A stretch of 37,517 bases of DNA from Propionibacteriaceae bacterium (GTDB lineage: Bacteria > Actinomycetota > Actinomycetes > Propionibacteriales > Propionibacteriaceae), in NCBI GenBank assembly GCA_030532575.1, contig JAUNKV010000028.1:1-37517 (forward strand). The letters run 5' to 3'. Each line of letters begins with the position of its first letter. Position 1 is the stretch's first letter. Below are positions 1 to 9,106 of the stretch, piece after piece. The position numbers and the translations under genes are program-made. The notes below the pieces were generated by a model, which was given only the letters and a program-made list of their open reading frames with translations, ran no database searches and had not been told where the DNA came from.

Positions 1-1
1 C

Positions 2-1207
2 TCAGCCCTTGATGCAGAGCAGGGTCTGCAGCCTGGCCTCGACCTCCACCAGGTCCGACTGGGCGGAGATGACCTCGTCGATGTCCTTGTAGGCCCCGGG
101 AATCTCATCGACGACGCCCGCGTCCTTCCGGCACTCGATACCGGCGGTCTGCGCCGCGAGGTCCTCGGCGGTGAACCGACGCTTCGCCTCACCCCTGGAC
201 ATCCTCCGGCCCGCCCCGTGGGAGGCCGACTGGAACGACGCCTCGTTGCCCAGCCCCCGCACGATGTACGAGCCAGTCCCCATCGAGCCCGGGATCACCC
301 CCATGTTGCCCTTCCCGGCGCGGATCGCGCCCTTCCGGGTGATGATCAGCTCCAGGTCGTCGTAGGTCTCCACCGCCACGTAGTTGTGGTGGCAGCGGAT
401 CGGCTCGTCGAAACTGATGCCGGGGATACGCTGCCTCATCTCGTCGCAGACGCTGGCCAGCATCACATCCCGGTTGAGCAGCGCATACGACTGCGCCCAC
501 CACAGGTCGTGCAGGTAGGCCTCCATCTGCGGGCTGTGACTGAGGAACACCGCCAGGTCACGGTCGACCAGCCCCTTGTTGTGGCTGAGCGACTGCGCCA
601 CCTCCATGTGCTCCAGGGCGAGCTTGTTGCCGATCCCCCGCGACCCGGAGTGCAGCGTCACCCACACCCGCCCGTCGTCGCCGGAGCACAGCTCGATGAA
701 GTGGTTGCCGCCACCGAGCGTGCCGACCTGCGCGATGGCCTTGCCCTCCAGTTCACCGAACCGGCGGGAGAGGTCATGGACCTTGAGTCCGTCGAAGCCC
801 TTCGACATCTCCTTGAACCTGCGTCCCAGGTCCTGGTGCCGGTCGATGCTGCGGGAGTGGGTGCGGTGCTGCCCATTGCCGACGGGGATGCCGCGCTCCA
901 GAGCGTGCCTGAGCCCGGCCAGGTCGTCGGGCAGCTGCTCGGGGCTGAGGCTGGTCCGCACAGCGGTCATGCCGCAGCCGATGTCAACGCCGACGGCCGC
1001 CGGGGCCACCGCCTGGTGCATCGCGATCACCGAGCCGACGGTCGCGCCCTTGCCGTAGTGGACATCGGGCATGACGCGCAGCCCGTGGGTCCAGGGAAGA
1101 TGGGCGACGTTGCGCAGCTGCCGGATCGCGGCCTCCTCGATGCTGGCCTCGTCGGCCCACATCAGGGTGTTGTCGGTGCCGGCCAGGGGCACCGGGAAGG
1201 TGGACAT
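2..1207 (-). CDS. rtcB: RtcB-family RNA ligase
   Basis: RtcB joins RNA 2',3'-cyclic phosphate or 3'-phosphate ends to 5'-OH ends using GTP and Mn2+, in RNA repair. The 401-residue protein has the family hallmarks: GVDIGCGM with the metal-binding Cys at residue 78, GGGNHF in the middle, and SHGAGR with His330, which corresponds to the guanylylated histidine. The start at 1207 was chosen because an AGGAG lies six bases upstream; an in-frame start 48 bases earlier has no such site. The stop codon lies at the very edge of the window, so the gene is complete. The protein is shorter than the classic E. coli form but typical of the RtcB group in actinobacteria. No RtcA or RtcR partner is visible in the window. 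Assignment to the family is secure; the physiological substrate is unknown. Confidence 0.95.
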   Translation of the reverse strand: MSTFPVPLAGTDNTLMWADEASIEEAAIRQLRNVAHLPWTHGLRVMPDVHYGKGATVGSVIAMHQAVAPAAVGVDIGCGMTAVRTSLSPEQLPDDLAGLRHALERGIPVGNGQHRTHSRSIDRHQDLGRRFKEMSKGFDGLKVHDLSRRFGELEGKAIAQVGTLGGGNHFIELCSGDDGRVWVTLHSGSRGIGNKLALEHMEVAQSLSHNKGLVDRDLAVFLSHSPQMEAYLHDLWWAQSYALLNRDVMLASVCDEMRQRIPGISFDEPIRCHHNYVAVETYDDLELIITRKGAIRAGKGNMGVIPGSMGTGSYIVRGLGNEASFQSASHGAGRRMSRGEAKRRFTAEDLAAQTAGIECRKDAGVVDEIPGAYKDIDEVISAQSDLVEVEARLQTLLCIKG

Positions 1208-1474
1208 GGTTCTACTCCTGTTCGTGGATTCTTCGTGACAGGGGTACACCGACACCTCTCGCCCGACGGCGGATCAGATGGGTGGCAACGAGAGGGCGGG
1301 GACCCCGGGATTCAGCGATTCCTCGCCGGATCGAGGCGACGGATGGCAGCGCTGGGGAACGACTGCGGCACCCCGGTGGGGCTCTGCATCCGTTCCATCA
1401 TCCGACCTCTCATTGAAGGGCACCGTCTCGGCACCGCCGACCAGCATGGCAGACGACGGCCGGGGCCTGCAAGG

Positions 1475-2026
1475 TCACTCGTAGATTCGGCCGAGCTCCA
1501 GCAGCTGGGCCAGCAGCCGCCACCCCCAGACGACGGTGAGGTCGTGGTCCTCCAGAGCCGCAGCCCCACACTCCAGCAGGGCATGGGAGGTCGCGTTGCA
1601 CCAGGCGTTGCCGGTGGGTGAGACCACGCCGTTCGGCACCTCCCCCAGCTGCCCGGCCTCGGCCAGCCGGTGCAGCTCGGCGGCCTGGAAGGCGATCACG
1701 GCCAGGGCCTGGGCGTGCCCCGTCGGGTCCTGCTCCCCGGGCGACGGCGCCGCTGCGGGCGGCCATTCCAGCTCCGGGGGCTGGGTGATGCGACGCCAGG
1801 ACTCATCCAGCGACGGCGCCTGAGCAACCATCGCCGCCTCCAGCAGGGCCAACAGCATCGCCCGGGTCGGGACGCCCGGGCCTGCCGCCTCGACCAGCGG
1901 GTGGAGGGCTCGAAGCCATGTGGCACCGTCGCGGTCCGGGTGGGCGGCGGTGAGCGCCGCGACGACCCCGGCCAGCTCCTCCCCGGTGATGTGAGGGCTG
2001 TCGCTGGACGTCTGGAACTCGCTCAT
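1475..2026 (-). CDS. Hypothetical protein, 183 residues
   Basis: I do not recognise this protein. It is 183 residues, rich in Ala and Leu, predicted mostly helical, with no signal peptide or membrane segment. A Pro-rich stretch near the middle (around residues 85-100) separates an N-terminal helical part from a C-terminal one that ends in a Trp/Leu-rich helix. It lies on the minus strand about 270 bases upstream of rtcB, and the gap between them holds no obvious gene. Coding is supported by strong third-position GC bias and by a clean ATG start. Function cannot be inferred from context. Confidence 0.7.
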   Translation of the reverse strand: MSEFQTSSDSPHITGEELAGVVAALTAAHPDRDGATWLRALHPLVEAAGPGVPTRAMLLALLEAAMVAQAPSLDESWRRITQPPELEWPPAAAPSPGEQDPTGHAQALAVIAFQAAELHRLAEAGQLGEVPNGVVSPTGNAWCNATSHALLECGAAALEDHDLTVVWGWRLLAQLLELGRIYE

Positions 2027-2173
2027 GGGGCGGATACTACGGCTCAGCCCTCCTCGTCCGCCGACCGATCCGAGCGAAGCAATTTTTGGAGACGACCTGT
2101 CCCCAAGTTAGGATGGGCCTGCCAGAGCGCGGGGAAGGCCTGCGCACGCAGAAGAGCAGAAGAGAGGAACCCC

Positions 2174-2524
2174 GTGGAAGTCCTGCGCGGAATCGTCATC
2201 GTCGTACACCTCATCGGCTTCGCGCTGCTGCTCGGCCCGTGGGCCGCCCTGGCCTTCAACCGCCGCCTGTACATCTCCACCACGATGCAGTGGGGCCTGG
2301 CCATCGCCCTGGTCACCGGCCTGGCCCTGGCCGCCCCCTGGGGCCTCGAGAACCCCCTCAACTACGCCAAGGTCGGCACCAAGCTCGTCATCCTGCTCCT
2401 CATCGGCGCCGCCCTCGGCATCGCCGCCGCCCGGCAGAAGCAACACGGCCAGGCTCCTGCCGCCCTGTTCTGGACAGTCGGCATCCTCACCACCACCAAC
2501 GCCACCATCGCAGTACTCGTCTGA
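2174..2524 (+). CDS. Small integral membrane protein
   Basis: This is a 116-residue protein made almost entirely of hydrophobic helices, about four. One lies near residues 4-26 and another near 37-53. A third begins after the PLNYAKVGTK loop (about 65-85), and the last runs to the C-terminus and contains a TTTNA stretch. The start is GTG at 2174 after a purine-rich GAGAGG; no ATG lies in a suitable place. It resembles small uncharacterised actinobacterial membrane proteins, and I cannot assign a function. It is followed by a GC-rich hairpin that likely ends transcription before the carboxylase gene, so the two are probably separate units. Confidence 0.75.
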   Translation: MEVLRGIVIVVHLIGFALLLGPWAALAFNRRLYISTTMQWGLAIALVTGLALAAPWGLENPLNYAKVGTKLVILLLIGAALGIAAARQKQHGQAPAALFWTVGILTTTNATIAVLV

Positions 2525-2535
2525 GCCAACCAGCA

Positions 2536-2561
2536 CCCCCGGGCCCGACGTCACCCGGGGG
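2536..2561 (+). terminator. GC-rich hairpin after the small membrane protein gene
   Basis: CCCCCGGG at 2536-2543 pairs with CCCGGGGG at 2554-2561 around a ten-base loop, just after the stop codon at 2524. There is no T tract, as is usual for actinobacterial hairpin terminators, so its strength is uncertain. Confidence 0.55.
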
Positions 2562-2706
2562 CATTGTGGACTCCCCACAAGATTTCTGCCCGAGATTGAA
2601 ATCCGGCCCCCATCCGATGGTGTGAACCCTGCAATCCATGTCGACGGGGTTCCCAGCAGCCCCCTTCGCCTGCAAGAGTCTGGGGAACACCGGATAGGAG
2701 ACCTCG

Positions 2707-5700
2707 ATGTTTCGACGTATCGCCATCGTGAACCGTGGCGAGGCCGCCATGCGCCTGATCCACGCCGTCCGCGACCTCAACGCCGAATCCGGCACCGAGC
2801 CGATCACCACGATCGCCCTCCACACCGACACCGAACGCACCGCCATGTTCGCCCGCAAGGCCGACGAGGCCTACCCGCTCGGCCCCGCCTCCGAGCGCCC
2901 CTACCTCAACCACGACCTGCTGGCCCGCGTCCTCGTCGAGGCCCGCGCCGACGCCGTGTGGGTCGGCTGGGGCTTCGTCGCCGAGGACGCCGACTTCGCC
3001 GAACTCGTCGAATCCCTCGGCATCACCTTCATCGGCCCCTCCCCCGAGGCCATGCGACGACTCGGCGACAAGATCGGCTCCAAGCTGCTGGCCGAGCAGG
3101 TCGGGGTGCCCGTGGCCGCCTGGTCCGGCGGCGGCGTCGACACCCTCGACGATGCCCTCGCGGCCGCGACACGCATCGGCTACCCCCTCATGCTCAAGGC
3201 CACCGCCGGGGGCGGCGGGCGCGGCATCCGCCTGGTCGAGAACCCCGACGCCCTCGCCGAGGCCTACCAGCGCACCCGCGACGAGGCGGAACGCGCCTTC
3301 GGCTCCGGCACCGTCTTCCTGGAGCGCCTGGTCACCGGCGCCCGCCACGTCGAGGTGCAGCTCATCGCCGACGGCACCACCGCCTGGGCGCTCGGCGTGC
3401 GCGACTGCACCGTGCAGCGCCGCAACCAGAAGATCATCGAGGAATCCGCCTCCCCCCTGCTCAGCCCCCACCAGACCGACGAGCTGCGCGCCGCCGCCGA
3501 ACGCCTCGCCGTCGCCGTCGGCTACAAGGGCACCGGAACCGTCGAATTCCTGTACCAGCCCGAGGAGCAGACCTTTGCCTTCCTCGAGGTCAACACCCGC
3601 CTCCAGGTGGAACACCCCATCACCGAGGTCACCTGCGACTTCGACCTGGTCAAGGCACAAATCCGCATCGCCGCCGGGCAACCACTGGGCGAGCGCCCCA
3701 CCGAAGCCGGTCACGCCGTCGAGGCCCGCCTCAACGCCGAGGACCCCGACCGCGACTTCGCCCCCGCCCCGGGACGCATCGAACGCCTCAGCTTCGGCAG
3801 CGGCCCCGGCGTGCGCATCGACACCGGGGTCGCCGAGGGAGATGAGATCCCCGCCGACTTCGACTCCATGATCGCCAAGATCATCGCCCACGGCCGCACC
3901 CGCGACGAGGCGCTGGCCCGGCTGCGTCGGGCACTCACCGACACCAGCGTCGTCATCGCGGGCGGAGCCACGAACAAGTCCTTCGTGCTGGAGCTGCTGG
4001 ACCAGCCGGAGGTCACCGGCGCCGACGGGGTGCGCTGGGCCGACACCTCCTGGATCGACCGCACCCGGGCCGACGGCGGGCTCATCGCTGATCGGCACAG
4101 CGAGATCGCGCTCGTCGCCGCCGCCATCGAGGCCTACCAGGAGACCGAACGGCAGCAGGTACGGCGCCTGCTGGACACCGCCCGCGGCGGCCGCCCCCAG
4201 GTCGCCCACGACGCCACCGCCACCATCGACCTCAAGCTTCGCGGCCAGGTCCACCAGCTCACCGTCTCCCGCATCGGCTGGGAGGAATTCCGGGTTGACG
4301 ACGGCAACCGCGCGGTCCGCGTCACCGTCGAACACCTCGATGCGCTGCACTCCCGCATCCGCGTGGAGGGCCAGCGGCATCGCCTCCTGGTCGCCACCCA
4401 CGGCCCCATCCACCTGGTCGAGGTGGATGGTGTCACCCACCGCATCTCCCGCGACGAGGGCGGCGTGGTACGCGCCCCCGCCCCCGCGCTGGTCGTGGCG
4501 ACCCCCGTCGCGGTCGGCGACGAGGTGGCCGCCGGGGAGGTCGTGGTGGTGCTGGAGTCCATGAAGATGGAGACCGCGATCACCGCCCCCTTCGCCGCCC
4601 GCATCCGCGAGGTGCTGGTCAAACCCGGCACCCAGGTGGAGGGCCTGGCCCCGCTGCTCCGGCTCGAAGCCGTCGGCGAGACCAGCGACGAGGCCGCCAC
4701 CGCCCCACTCACCCTGCCCGTGCCGCGCAGCCTCACCCCCGAGGCCGCCTGGCGGGAGGCGCTGGGTGACCTGTCGGGCGTCATCCTCGGCTTCGACCCC
4801 ACCCCCGGAATGCTGGAGCACTACCTGCAGGTCCGAACCGACGCCCTGGCCGACGGGGTGGACGTGCTCGCCGCCGAGTGTGACCTGCTGGCCACCTTCG
4901 CCGATGTCACCGAGCTCGGCCGCAACCGCCCCGCCGGGGAGCAGGCCAGCACCGAGCTGCGCGTCCACTCCGACCGGGAGCACCTTCACACCTTCCTCAC
5001 CACCCTCGACGTCGAACGTGCCGGACTGCCCGCCACCTTCGTCACCCGCCTGGCCCGGGCACTGGCCCACCACGGCGTGACGGAGCTGGAGCGCAGCCCC
5101 CGGCTGGAGGAGGCCGTCTTCCGCACCTTCCTGGCCCAGCAGGACAACCGCGCCGCGCTCGGCCTGATCCAGGGCATCCTGGAACGCTGGTTCACCGAGC
5201 CCGCCCCCACCGGCAGCCGCGCCACCCGCGCCCGCGCCCACCTGGAACGCCTCAAGCAGGCCACCCAGCTGCGCCACCCCTTCATGGCCGACCTGGCGCG
5301 TTCCGTGCGGTTCCGCTGGTTCGACGAGCCCGTCGTGCAGGCCGAGCGCGCCAAGATCTGGAGCCAGATGCTGGACGACGTCGCACGACTGGCTGCCGAC
5401 CCCACCAGCCCCGACTACGCCGAGGGTATCGCCCGGCTCGTCGCGGTGCCGGAGAAGAACGACGTCACCCTGGCGGTCCGACTGGCCGACGGGGTGCGCG
5501 GCCCGGAACCGATGCTGGAGGTACTGGCCCGCAAGCACTACGAGCCGTTCGGGCTGGAGCCGCGCATCGAGGAGGTCGATGGGCGGCCCGTGCTGGTCGG
5601 CGAGTACACCGTCGACGGGCGCACCTCGCAGCTGATCTCGACGGTGGGCAGCAGCGACGAGCTCGGCGCGGGCGGCCCCGTCGCGGAGCTGGTGACCCAG

Positions 5701-8100
5701 CACGCCCGGGGCGAGGACGTCGTGGTGGAGCTGTACCTGGCCCACGACGGCGACGAGCCCGAGCTGCGGACCCGGCTGGTCTGGCTGCCCGAGGCGGTGC
5801 GGCGGGTCGTGGTGGCGCTGTGTCGACCGGGCGGGGAGATCACCTATGTGACACTCCGGCGCGGCGAGGGGCTGGTGGAGGACGAGGTCATCCGCGACCA
5901 CCACCCGATGGTCGCCAGGAGGCTGGACCTGTGGCGGCTGAGCGAGTTCGACCTGGAGCGGATGCCCGCCCCCGACGACGTGCTGCTGCTGTCGGCCCAC
6001 GCGAAGAGCAACGCCAGCGATCACCGCTACATCGCGATGGCCCAGGTGAGGCAGGAGGCCGTGGTCCGCGACGACGGTGGCCGGGTCGTCGCCGTGCCCT
6101 ACGTGGAACGGGCCATCGAGCACTGCCTGGAGTCGATCCGACGGGTCAGGAGGAGCGCAGGCCACCTCAACCACGTGTGGGTGCACGTGTGGCCGGTGCT
6201 GCAGCTGGACCCGCGCGAGGCCCAGCACCTGCAGCACCGGATCACCCCGCTGACCGAGGCCACCGGGATCGAGGAGGTGGTGGTGCACGGCACCTTCGTC
6301 GTCGATGGCCAGCCGCGTGAGCTGGCGGTGCGGTTCCACCGGCTGCTGTCCGGGAAGGTCGGGGTGGAGATCACCGAGCCGCCGACCTCGCCGCTGCAGC
6401 CCCTGGACGACTACCAGGCGAAGGTGCTGCGGGCCCGCAGTCGGGGTCTGGTCTACCCGTACGAGCTGGGCGCGACCCTGGCGGGCGACGGCGGCAACGT
6501 CGTCGAGCTGGACCTCGAGGGGGATCGGCTGGTGCCGGTGACCCGGCCGCTCGGTGGCAACACCGCCGGGATCATCTGCGCCCGGGTCACCACCCCGACC
6601 GCACTGCACCCCGAGGGGGTGACCCGCATCGTGCTGGCGGGGGACCCGACGAAGGGGCTCGGCGCGTTGGCGGAGGCGGAGTGTCGCCGGGTGATCGCGG
6701 CGCTGGACCTGGCCGACGAGCTGGGCGTGCCCGTCGAGTGGTATGCGCTGAGCTCCGGGGCGCGGGTGTCGATGACCTCAGGCACGGAGAACATGGACTG
6801 GGTCGGCGGGGCGCTGAAGCGGATCGTCGAGTTCACCCAGGCCGGGGGCGAGATCAACATGGTGATCGCGGGCATCACCGTCGGGGCGCAGCCCTACTGG
6901 GCGGCCGAGGCGACGATGCTCATGCACACCCGGGGCATCCTGGTGATGACGCCGGACTCGGCGATGGTGCTCACGGGCAAGCAGTCGCTGGACTACTCCG
7001 GTGGGGTCTCGGCGGAGGACAACCACGGCATCGGTGGCTACGACCGGGTGATGGGACCGAACGGGCAGGCGCAGTACTGGGCGCAGGACCTGCCGGGCGC
7101 GTTCCGGGTGCTGATGGAGCACTACGACGCAACCCATGTCGCGCCCGGTGAGGTCGGGGTGAGGCGGTCGCCGTCGTCGGACCCGGTGGATCGGGACGTC
7201 TCGTCGTCGCCGCACGCCATGCCGGGTTCGGAGTTCGCGACGGTGGGGGAGATCTTCTCCGCCGAGCTGAACCCGGACCGGAAGAAGCCCTTCGACATCC
7301 GCAGTGTGATGCGGGCCGTGGTGGATGCGGACGGGCCGTTGACGGAGCGGTGGGCCGGGATGGCCGACGCGGAGACCGCGGTGGTGGCGGATGCCCGGAT
7401 GGGCGGGGACTCGGTGTGCCTCATCGGGATCGAGTCGAAGCCCGTTGTCAGGGCCGGGTTCCCGCCGTCGGATGGGCCGGAGTCGTACACGGCGGGGACG
7501 CTGTTCCCCCGGTCGAGCAAGAAGGTGGCCAGGGCCATCAACGCGGCGTCGGGGAACCGGCCGCTGGTGGTGTTGGCGAACCTGTCGGGCTTCGACGGCT
7601 CGCCGGAGTCGATGCGGAACCTGCAGCTGGAGTACGGCGCGGAGATCGGCCGGGCGATCGTGAACTTCGACGGCCCGATCGTCTTCGTGGTGATCTCGCG
7701 GTACCACGGGGGCGCGTTCGTGGTGTTCAGCAAGCAGCTGAACCCGAACATGACGGTGCTGGCCCTGGAGGGGTCGTTCGCGTCGGTGCTGGGCGGGGCC
7801 CCGGCGGCGGCGGTGGTCTTCGCGGGTGATGTCGCCAAGCGCACGGCGGCTGATCCGAGGGTGGCCGGGCTGGAGGCCGCGCTGCGGGAGGCCGTCGGTG
7901 AGGAGCGGGCCAGGCTGCAGGTGGAGCTGGAGGATGTGCGCTCCAGCGTGCGGGCGGAGAAGATCGGCGAGATCGCGGCCGAGTTCGACGCCGTCCACTC
8001 GATCCACCGGGCGGTGGAGGTCGGCTCGGTGGACCGGGTGATCTCGGTGGCCGAGCTGCGACCGTCGATCATCGAGACCATCCGGTCGCAGCGGGGGTAG
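2707..8100 (+). CDS. Single-chain biotin-dependent acyl-CoA carboxylase (ACC/LCC-like)
   Basis: At 1797 residues this is a complete carboxylase in one chain. The biotin carboxylase is at residues 1-450, with an ATP-grasp glycine loop near 167-175 and EVNTRLQVEHP from residue 294. A biotin carrier domain follows, with ESMKMET in which Lys620 is the biotinylation site. A long central region (about 670-1150) precedes an acyl-CoA carboxyltransferase occupying the rest, which includes NLSGFDGSPESM and the oxyanion-type glycine loops. The start follows AGGAG with six-base spacing. The layout resembles eukaryotic ACC and the bacterial long-chain acyl-CoA carboxylase described in mycobacteria. Most actinobacteria instead use separate alpha and beta subunits. 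The substrate (acetyl-, propionyl- or longer acyl-CoA) cannot be read from sequence alone. The reading frame is uninterrupted. Confidence 0.93.
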   Translation: MFRRIAIVNRGEAAMRLIHAVRDLNAESGTEPITTIALHTDTERTAMFARKADEAYPLGPASERPYLNHDLLARVLVEARADAVWVGWGFVAEDADFAELVESLGITFIGPSPEAMRRLGDKIGSKLLAEQVGVPVAAWSGGGVDTLDDALAAATRIGYPLMLKATAGGGGRGIRLVENPDALAEAYQRTRDEAERAFGSGTVFLERLVTGARHVEVQLIADGTTAWALGVRDCTVQRRNQKIIEESASPLLSPHQTDELRAAAERLAVAVGYKGTGTVEFLYQPEEQTFAFLEVNTRLQVEHPITEVTCDFDLVKAQIRIAAGQPLGERPTEAGHAVEARLNAEDPDRDFAPAPGRIERLSFGSGPGVRIDTGVAEGDEIPADFDSMIAKIIAHGRTRDEALARLRRALTDTSVVIAGGATNKSFVLELLDQPEVTGADGVRWADTSWIDRTRADGGLIADRHSEIALVAAAIEAYQETERQQVRRLLDTARGGRPQVAHDATATIDLKLRGQVHQLTVSRIGWEEFRVDDGNRAVRVTVEHLDALHSRIRVEGQRHRLLVATHGPIHLVEVDGVTHRISRDEGGVVRAPAPALVVATPVAVGDEVAAGEVVVVLESMKMETAITAPFAARIREVLVKPGTQVEGLAPLLRLEAVGETSDEAATAPLTLPVPRSLTPEAAWREALGDLSGVILGFDPTPGMLEHYLQVRTDALADGVDVLAAECDLLATFADVTELGRNRPAGEQASTELRVHSDREHLHTFLTTLDVERAGLPATFVTRLARALAHHGVTELERSPRLEEAVFRTFLAQQDNRAALGLIQGILERWFTEPAPTGSRATRARAHLERLKQATQLRHPFMADLARSVRFRWFDEPVVQAERAKIWSQMLDDVARLAADPTSPDYAEGIARLVAVPEKNDVTLAVRLADGVRGPEPMLEVLARKHYEPFGLEPRIEEVDGRPVLVGEYTVDGRTSQLISTVGSSDELGAGGPVAELVTQHARGEDVVVELYLAHDGDEPELRTRLVWLPEAVRRVVVALCRPGGEITYVTLRRGEGLVEDEVIRDHHPMVARRLDLWRLSEFDLERMPAPDDVLLLSAHAKSNASDHRYIAMAQVRQEAVVRDDGGRVVAVPYVERAIEHCLESIRRVRRSAGHLNHVWVHVWPVLQLDPREAQHLQHRITPLTEATGIEEVVVHGTFVVDGQPRELAVRFHRLLSGKVGVEITEPPTSPLQPLDDYQAKVLRARSRGLVYPYELGATLAGDGGNVVELDLEGDRLVPVTRPLGGNTAGIICARVTTPTALHPEGVTRIVLAGDPTKGLGALAEAECRRVIAALDLADELGVPVEWYALSSGARVSMTSGTENMDWVGGALKRIVEFTQAGGEINMVIAGITVGAQPYWAAEATMLMHTRGILVMTPDSAMVLTGKQSLDYSGGVSAEDNHGIGGYDRVMGPNGQAQYWAQDLPGAFRVLMEHYDATHVAPGEVGVRRSPSSDPVDRDVSSSPHAMPGSEFATVGEIFSAELNPDRKKPFDIRSVMRAVVDADGPLTERWAGMADAETAVVADARMGGDSVCLIGIESKPVVRAGFPPSDGPESYTAGTLFPRSSKKVARAINAASGNRPLVVLANLSGFDGSPESMRNLQLEYGAEIGRAIVNFDGPIVFVVISRYHGGAFVVFSKQLNPNMTVLALEGSFASVLGGAPAAAVVFAGDVAKRTAADPRVAGLEAALREAVGEERARLQVELEDVRSSVRAEKIGEIAAEFDAVHSIHRAVEVGSVDRVISVAELRPSIIETIRSQRG

Positions 8101-8112
8101 GTCACCCCCGCT
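8090..8112 (+). terminator. Hairpin terminator overlapping the carboxylase stop codon
   Basis: AGCGGGGGT at 8090-8098 pairs perfectly with ACCCCCGCT at 8104-8112 around a five-base loop. The stop codon TAG (8098-8100) sits at the top of the first arm. The second arm runs directly into the palindromic repeat element that follows. No T tract is present. Confidence 0.6.
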
Positions 8113-8319
8113 GGCCGAGCCCTCCGCTGGTCGAGCCGGACTGTTTCTCCGCTGGTCGAGCCGGGAGTCCCGATGCGACAGCGAGGGAGTCCCGGCTCGA
8201 GACCCCGTGCCCTTGCGTAGGGACTCGACCCCAGTCCAACCCCGCTCGGCGCGAGTCCCAGCACCGGGTGCCAGGGGTCTCGACTGTCGGGCGCTGGGGC
8301 GCTGAAGCTCAACCAGCGG
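8109..8319. repeat. Intergenic palindromic element (CGCTGGTCGAGC family)
   Basis: The non-coding stretch between the carboxylase gene and the next promoter is filled by this element. It starts with three tandem CGCTGG(T/C)CGAGCC units, then has an internal palindromic middle, and ends with a degraded CAACCAGCGG. The inner segment GGTCTCGACTGTCGGGCGCT recurs in the elements inserted in the CRISPR arrays (near 21640, 21870 and, inverted, 32040 and 35695). No coding capacity is visible. Elements of this sort are frequent in intergenic DNA of high-GC actinobacteria and look like non-autonomous, REP- or MITE-like repeats. This copy is not next to a CRISPR repeat. Confidence 0.7.
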
Positions 8320-8350
8320 ACGAAAGGACTGCGACGCGCCACCCGGACTT

Positions 8351-8393
8351 CTGTCAAGCTCACTTGACTGTCAAGGATGCTTGACTGTAAAGT
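8351..8393 (+). promoter_or_regulatory. Promoter overlapped by tandem palindromic operators
   Basis: A perfect palindrome CTTGACTGTCAAG lies at 8363-8375. A near-copy CTTGACTGTAAAG follows at 8380-8392, and a half site GTCAAG at 8353-8358 precedes them. Within this, TTGACT (8364-8369) and TAAAGT (8388-8393) form a sigma-70-type promoter with an 18-base spacer. The operator repeats therefore cover both promoter boxes. The likely ligand is the XRE protein encoded by the second gene of the operon (start 8879), which would then repress its own synthesis. That link is inference from position. Confidence 0.7.
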
Positions 8394-8429
8394 CTCCTGT
8401 ACACACTGCTCGTGGGAAAGGAGACTCAG

Positions 8430-8882
8430 ATGTCGAAACAGCAGCAGTTCCAGTGGGGCCGGTCGCGCTTCGGCGGGGTCCCGACGATGCGGATCGCCAT
8501 CCCGGCCGGGGTGGCCATCGGGCTCGGTTACGGCTTGGTGGACAAGATGGCGGAAAGCCAGAATGACCCCCTGTGGTGGGTGGCGGGCCTCATCTTCGGA
8601 ATGTTCATCTCCCCGTTCGCCGTCGCCCTCATCGCGACCCTCATCGTTGACCGTTCCACCATGGAGGGGGCTGAACGAAACCCGGAGGCCTCCATCGAGA
8701 GCACCTGGCTCAACAAGGCCGCCTCGGATGGCTTCTACGCGACCCTGGGGGCCTGTGGAGTCGGAGCCATCGCGGCTCGCTGGTTGAATCATGATGCGAT
8801 CTCCAACGCCTTCTCCGGAGGAGCCGTGTTCATGGTTGCCTGCTTCGGCATCTCCTACCTGATCCAGAAGCTCCGCGGATGA
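8430..8882 (+). CDS. Small membrane protein paired with an XRE regulator
   Basis: This is a 150-residue protein with four likely membrane helices, two in each half, separated by a charged linker that includes DRSTMEGAERNPE. The start at 8430 was chosen over an ATG 18 bases upstream because AAAGGAGA ends seven bases before it. Its stop overlaps the ATG of the XRE gene as ATGA, so the two are translationally coupled. Pairs of a small membrane protein and a short Cro/CI-type regulator are common in Gram-positive bacteria; the membrane partner often modulates the regulator. I recognise the arrangement but not a specific function. Confidence 0.8.
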   Translation: MSKQQQFQWGRSRFGGVPTMRIAIPAGVAIGLGYGLVDKMAESQNDPLWWVAGLIFGMFISPFAVALIATLIVDRSTMEGAERNPEASIESTWLNKAASDGFYATLGACGVGAIAARWLNHDAISNAFSGGAVFMVACFGISYLIQKLRG

Positions 8883-9076
8883 AGAACCGAGTGGCTGAGC
8901 TGCGGCAGGCGCAGGGACTGTCGCAGCAGCGGCTCGCGGACCTGCTGGGGGTGAGCCGTCAGACGGTGATCTCCATCGAGAAGGGGCGCTTCGACCCGTC
9001 GCTGCCCCTGGCCTTCCAGATCGCAGCGACCTTCGAGCTGCGGATCGAGGACATCTTCACCCCGGAGGATCGGTAG
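8879..9076 (+). CDS. XRE-family transcriptional regulator, 65 residues
   Basis: This is a minimal Cro/CI helix-turn-helix protein of 65 residues. The HTH spans about residues 13-35 (QGLSQQRLADLLGVSRQTV), followed by the family tail ISIEKGRFDPSLPLAF and the ending IEDIFT seen in YozG-type regulators. It overlaps the upstream membrane-protein gene by four bases (ATGA). The promoter of this two-gene unit carries tandem CTTGAC-T-GTCAAG palindromes, and the protein is the natural candidate to bind them. There is no ligand-binding domain, so any signal must come through a partner, perhaps the coupled membrane protein. Confidence 0.9.
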   Translation: MKNRVAELRQAQGLSQQRLADLLGVSRQTVISIEKGRFDPSLPLAFQIAATFELRIEDIFTPEDR

Positions 9077-9106
9077 GCTGAGAGGGTGCGCGGTGAGGAA
9101 GAGCCC

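Noticed and set aside
2551-6609. A 1352-codon open frame antisense to the carboxylase gene
   Set aside because: It arises from extreme GC bias opposite a real gene. Its translation is Gly/His/Gln-rich without domains, and the + strand product is an unmistakable carboxylase.
8109-8319. Element before the XRE operon as another CRISPR-inserted copy
   Set aside because: No part of the CRISPR repeat flanks it, so it belongs to the general intergenic family only.
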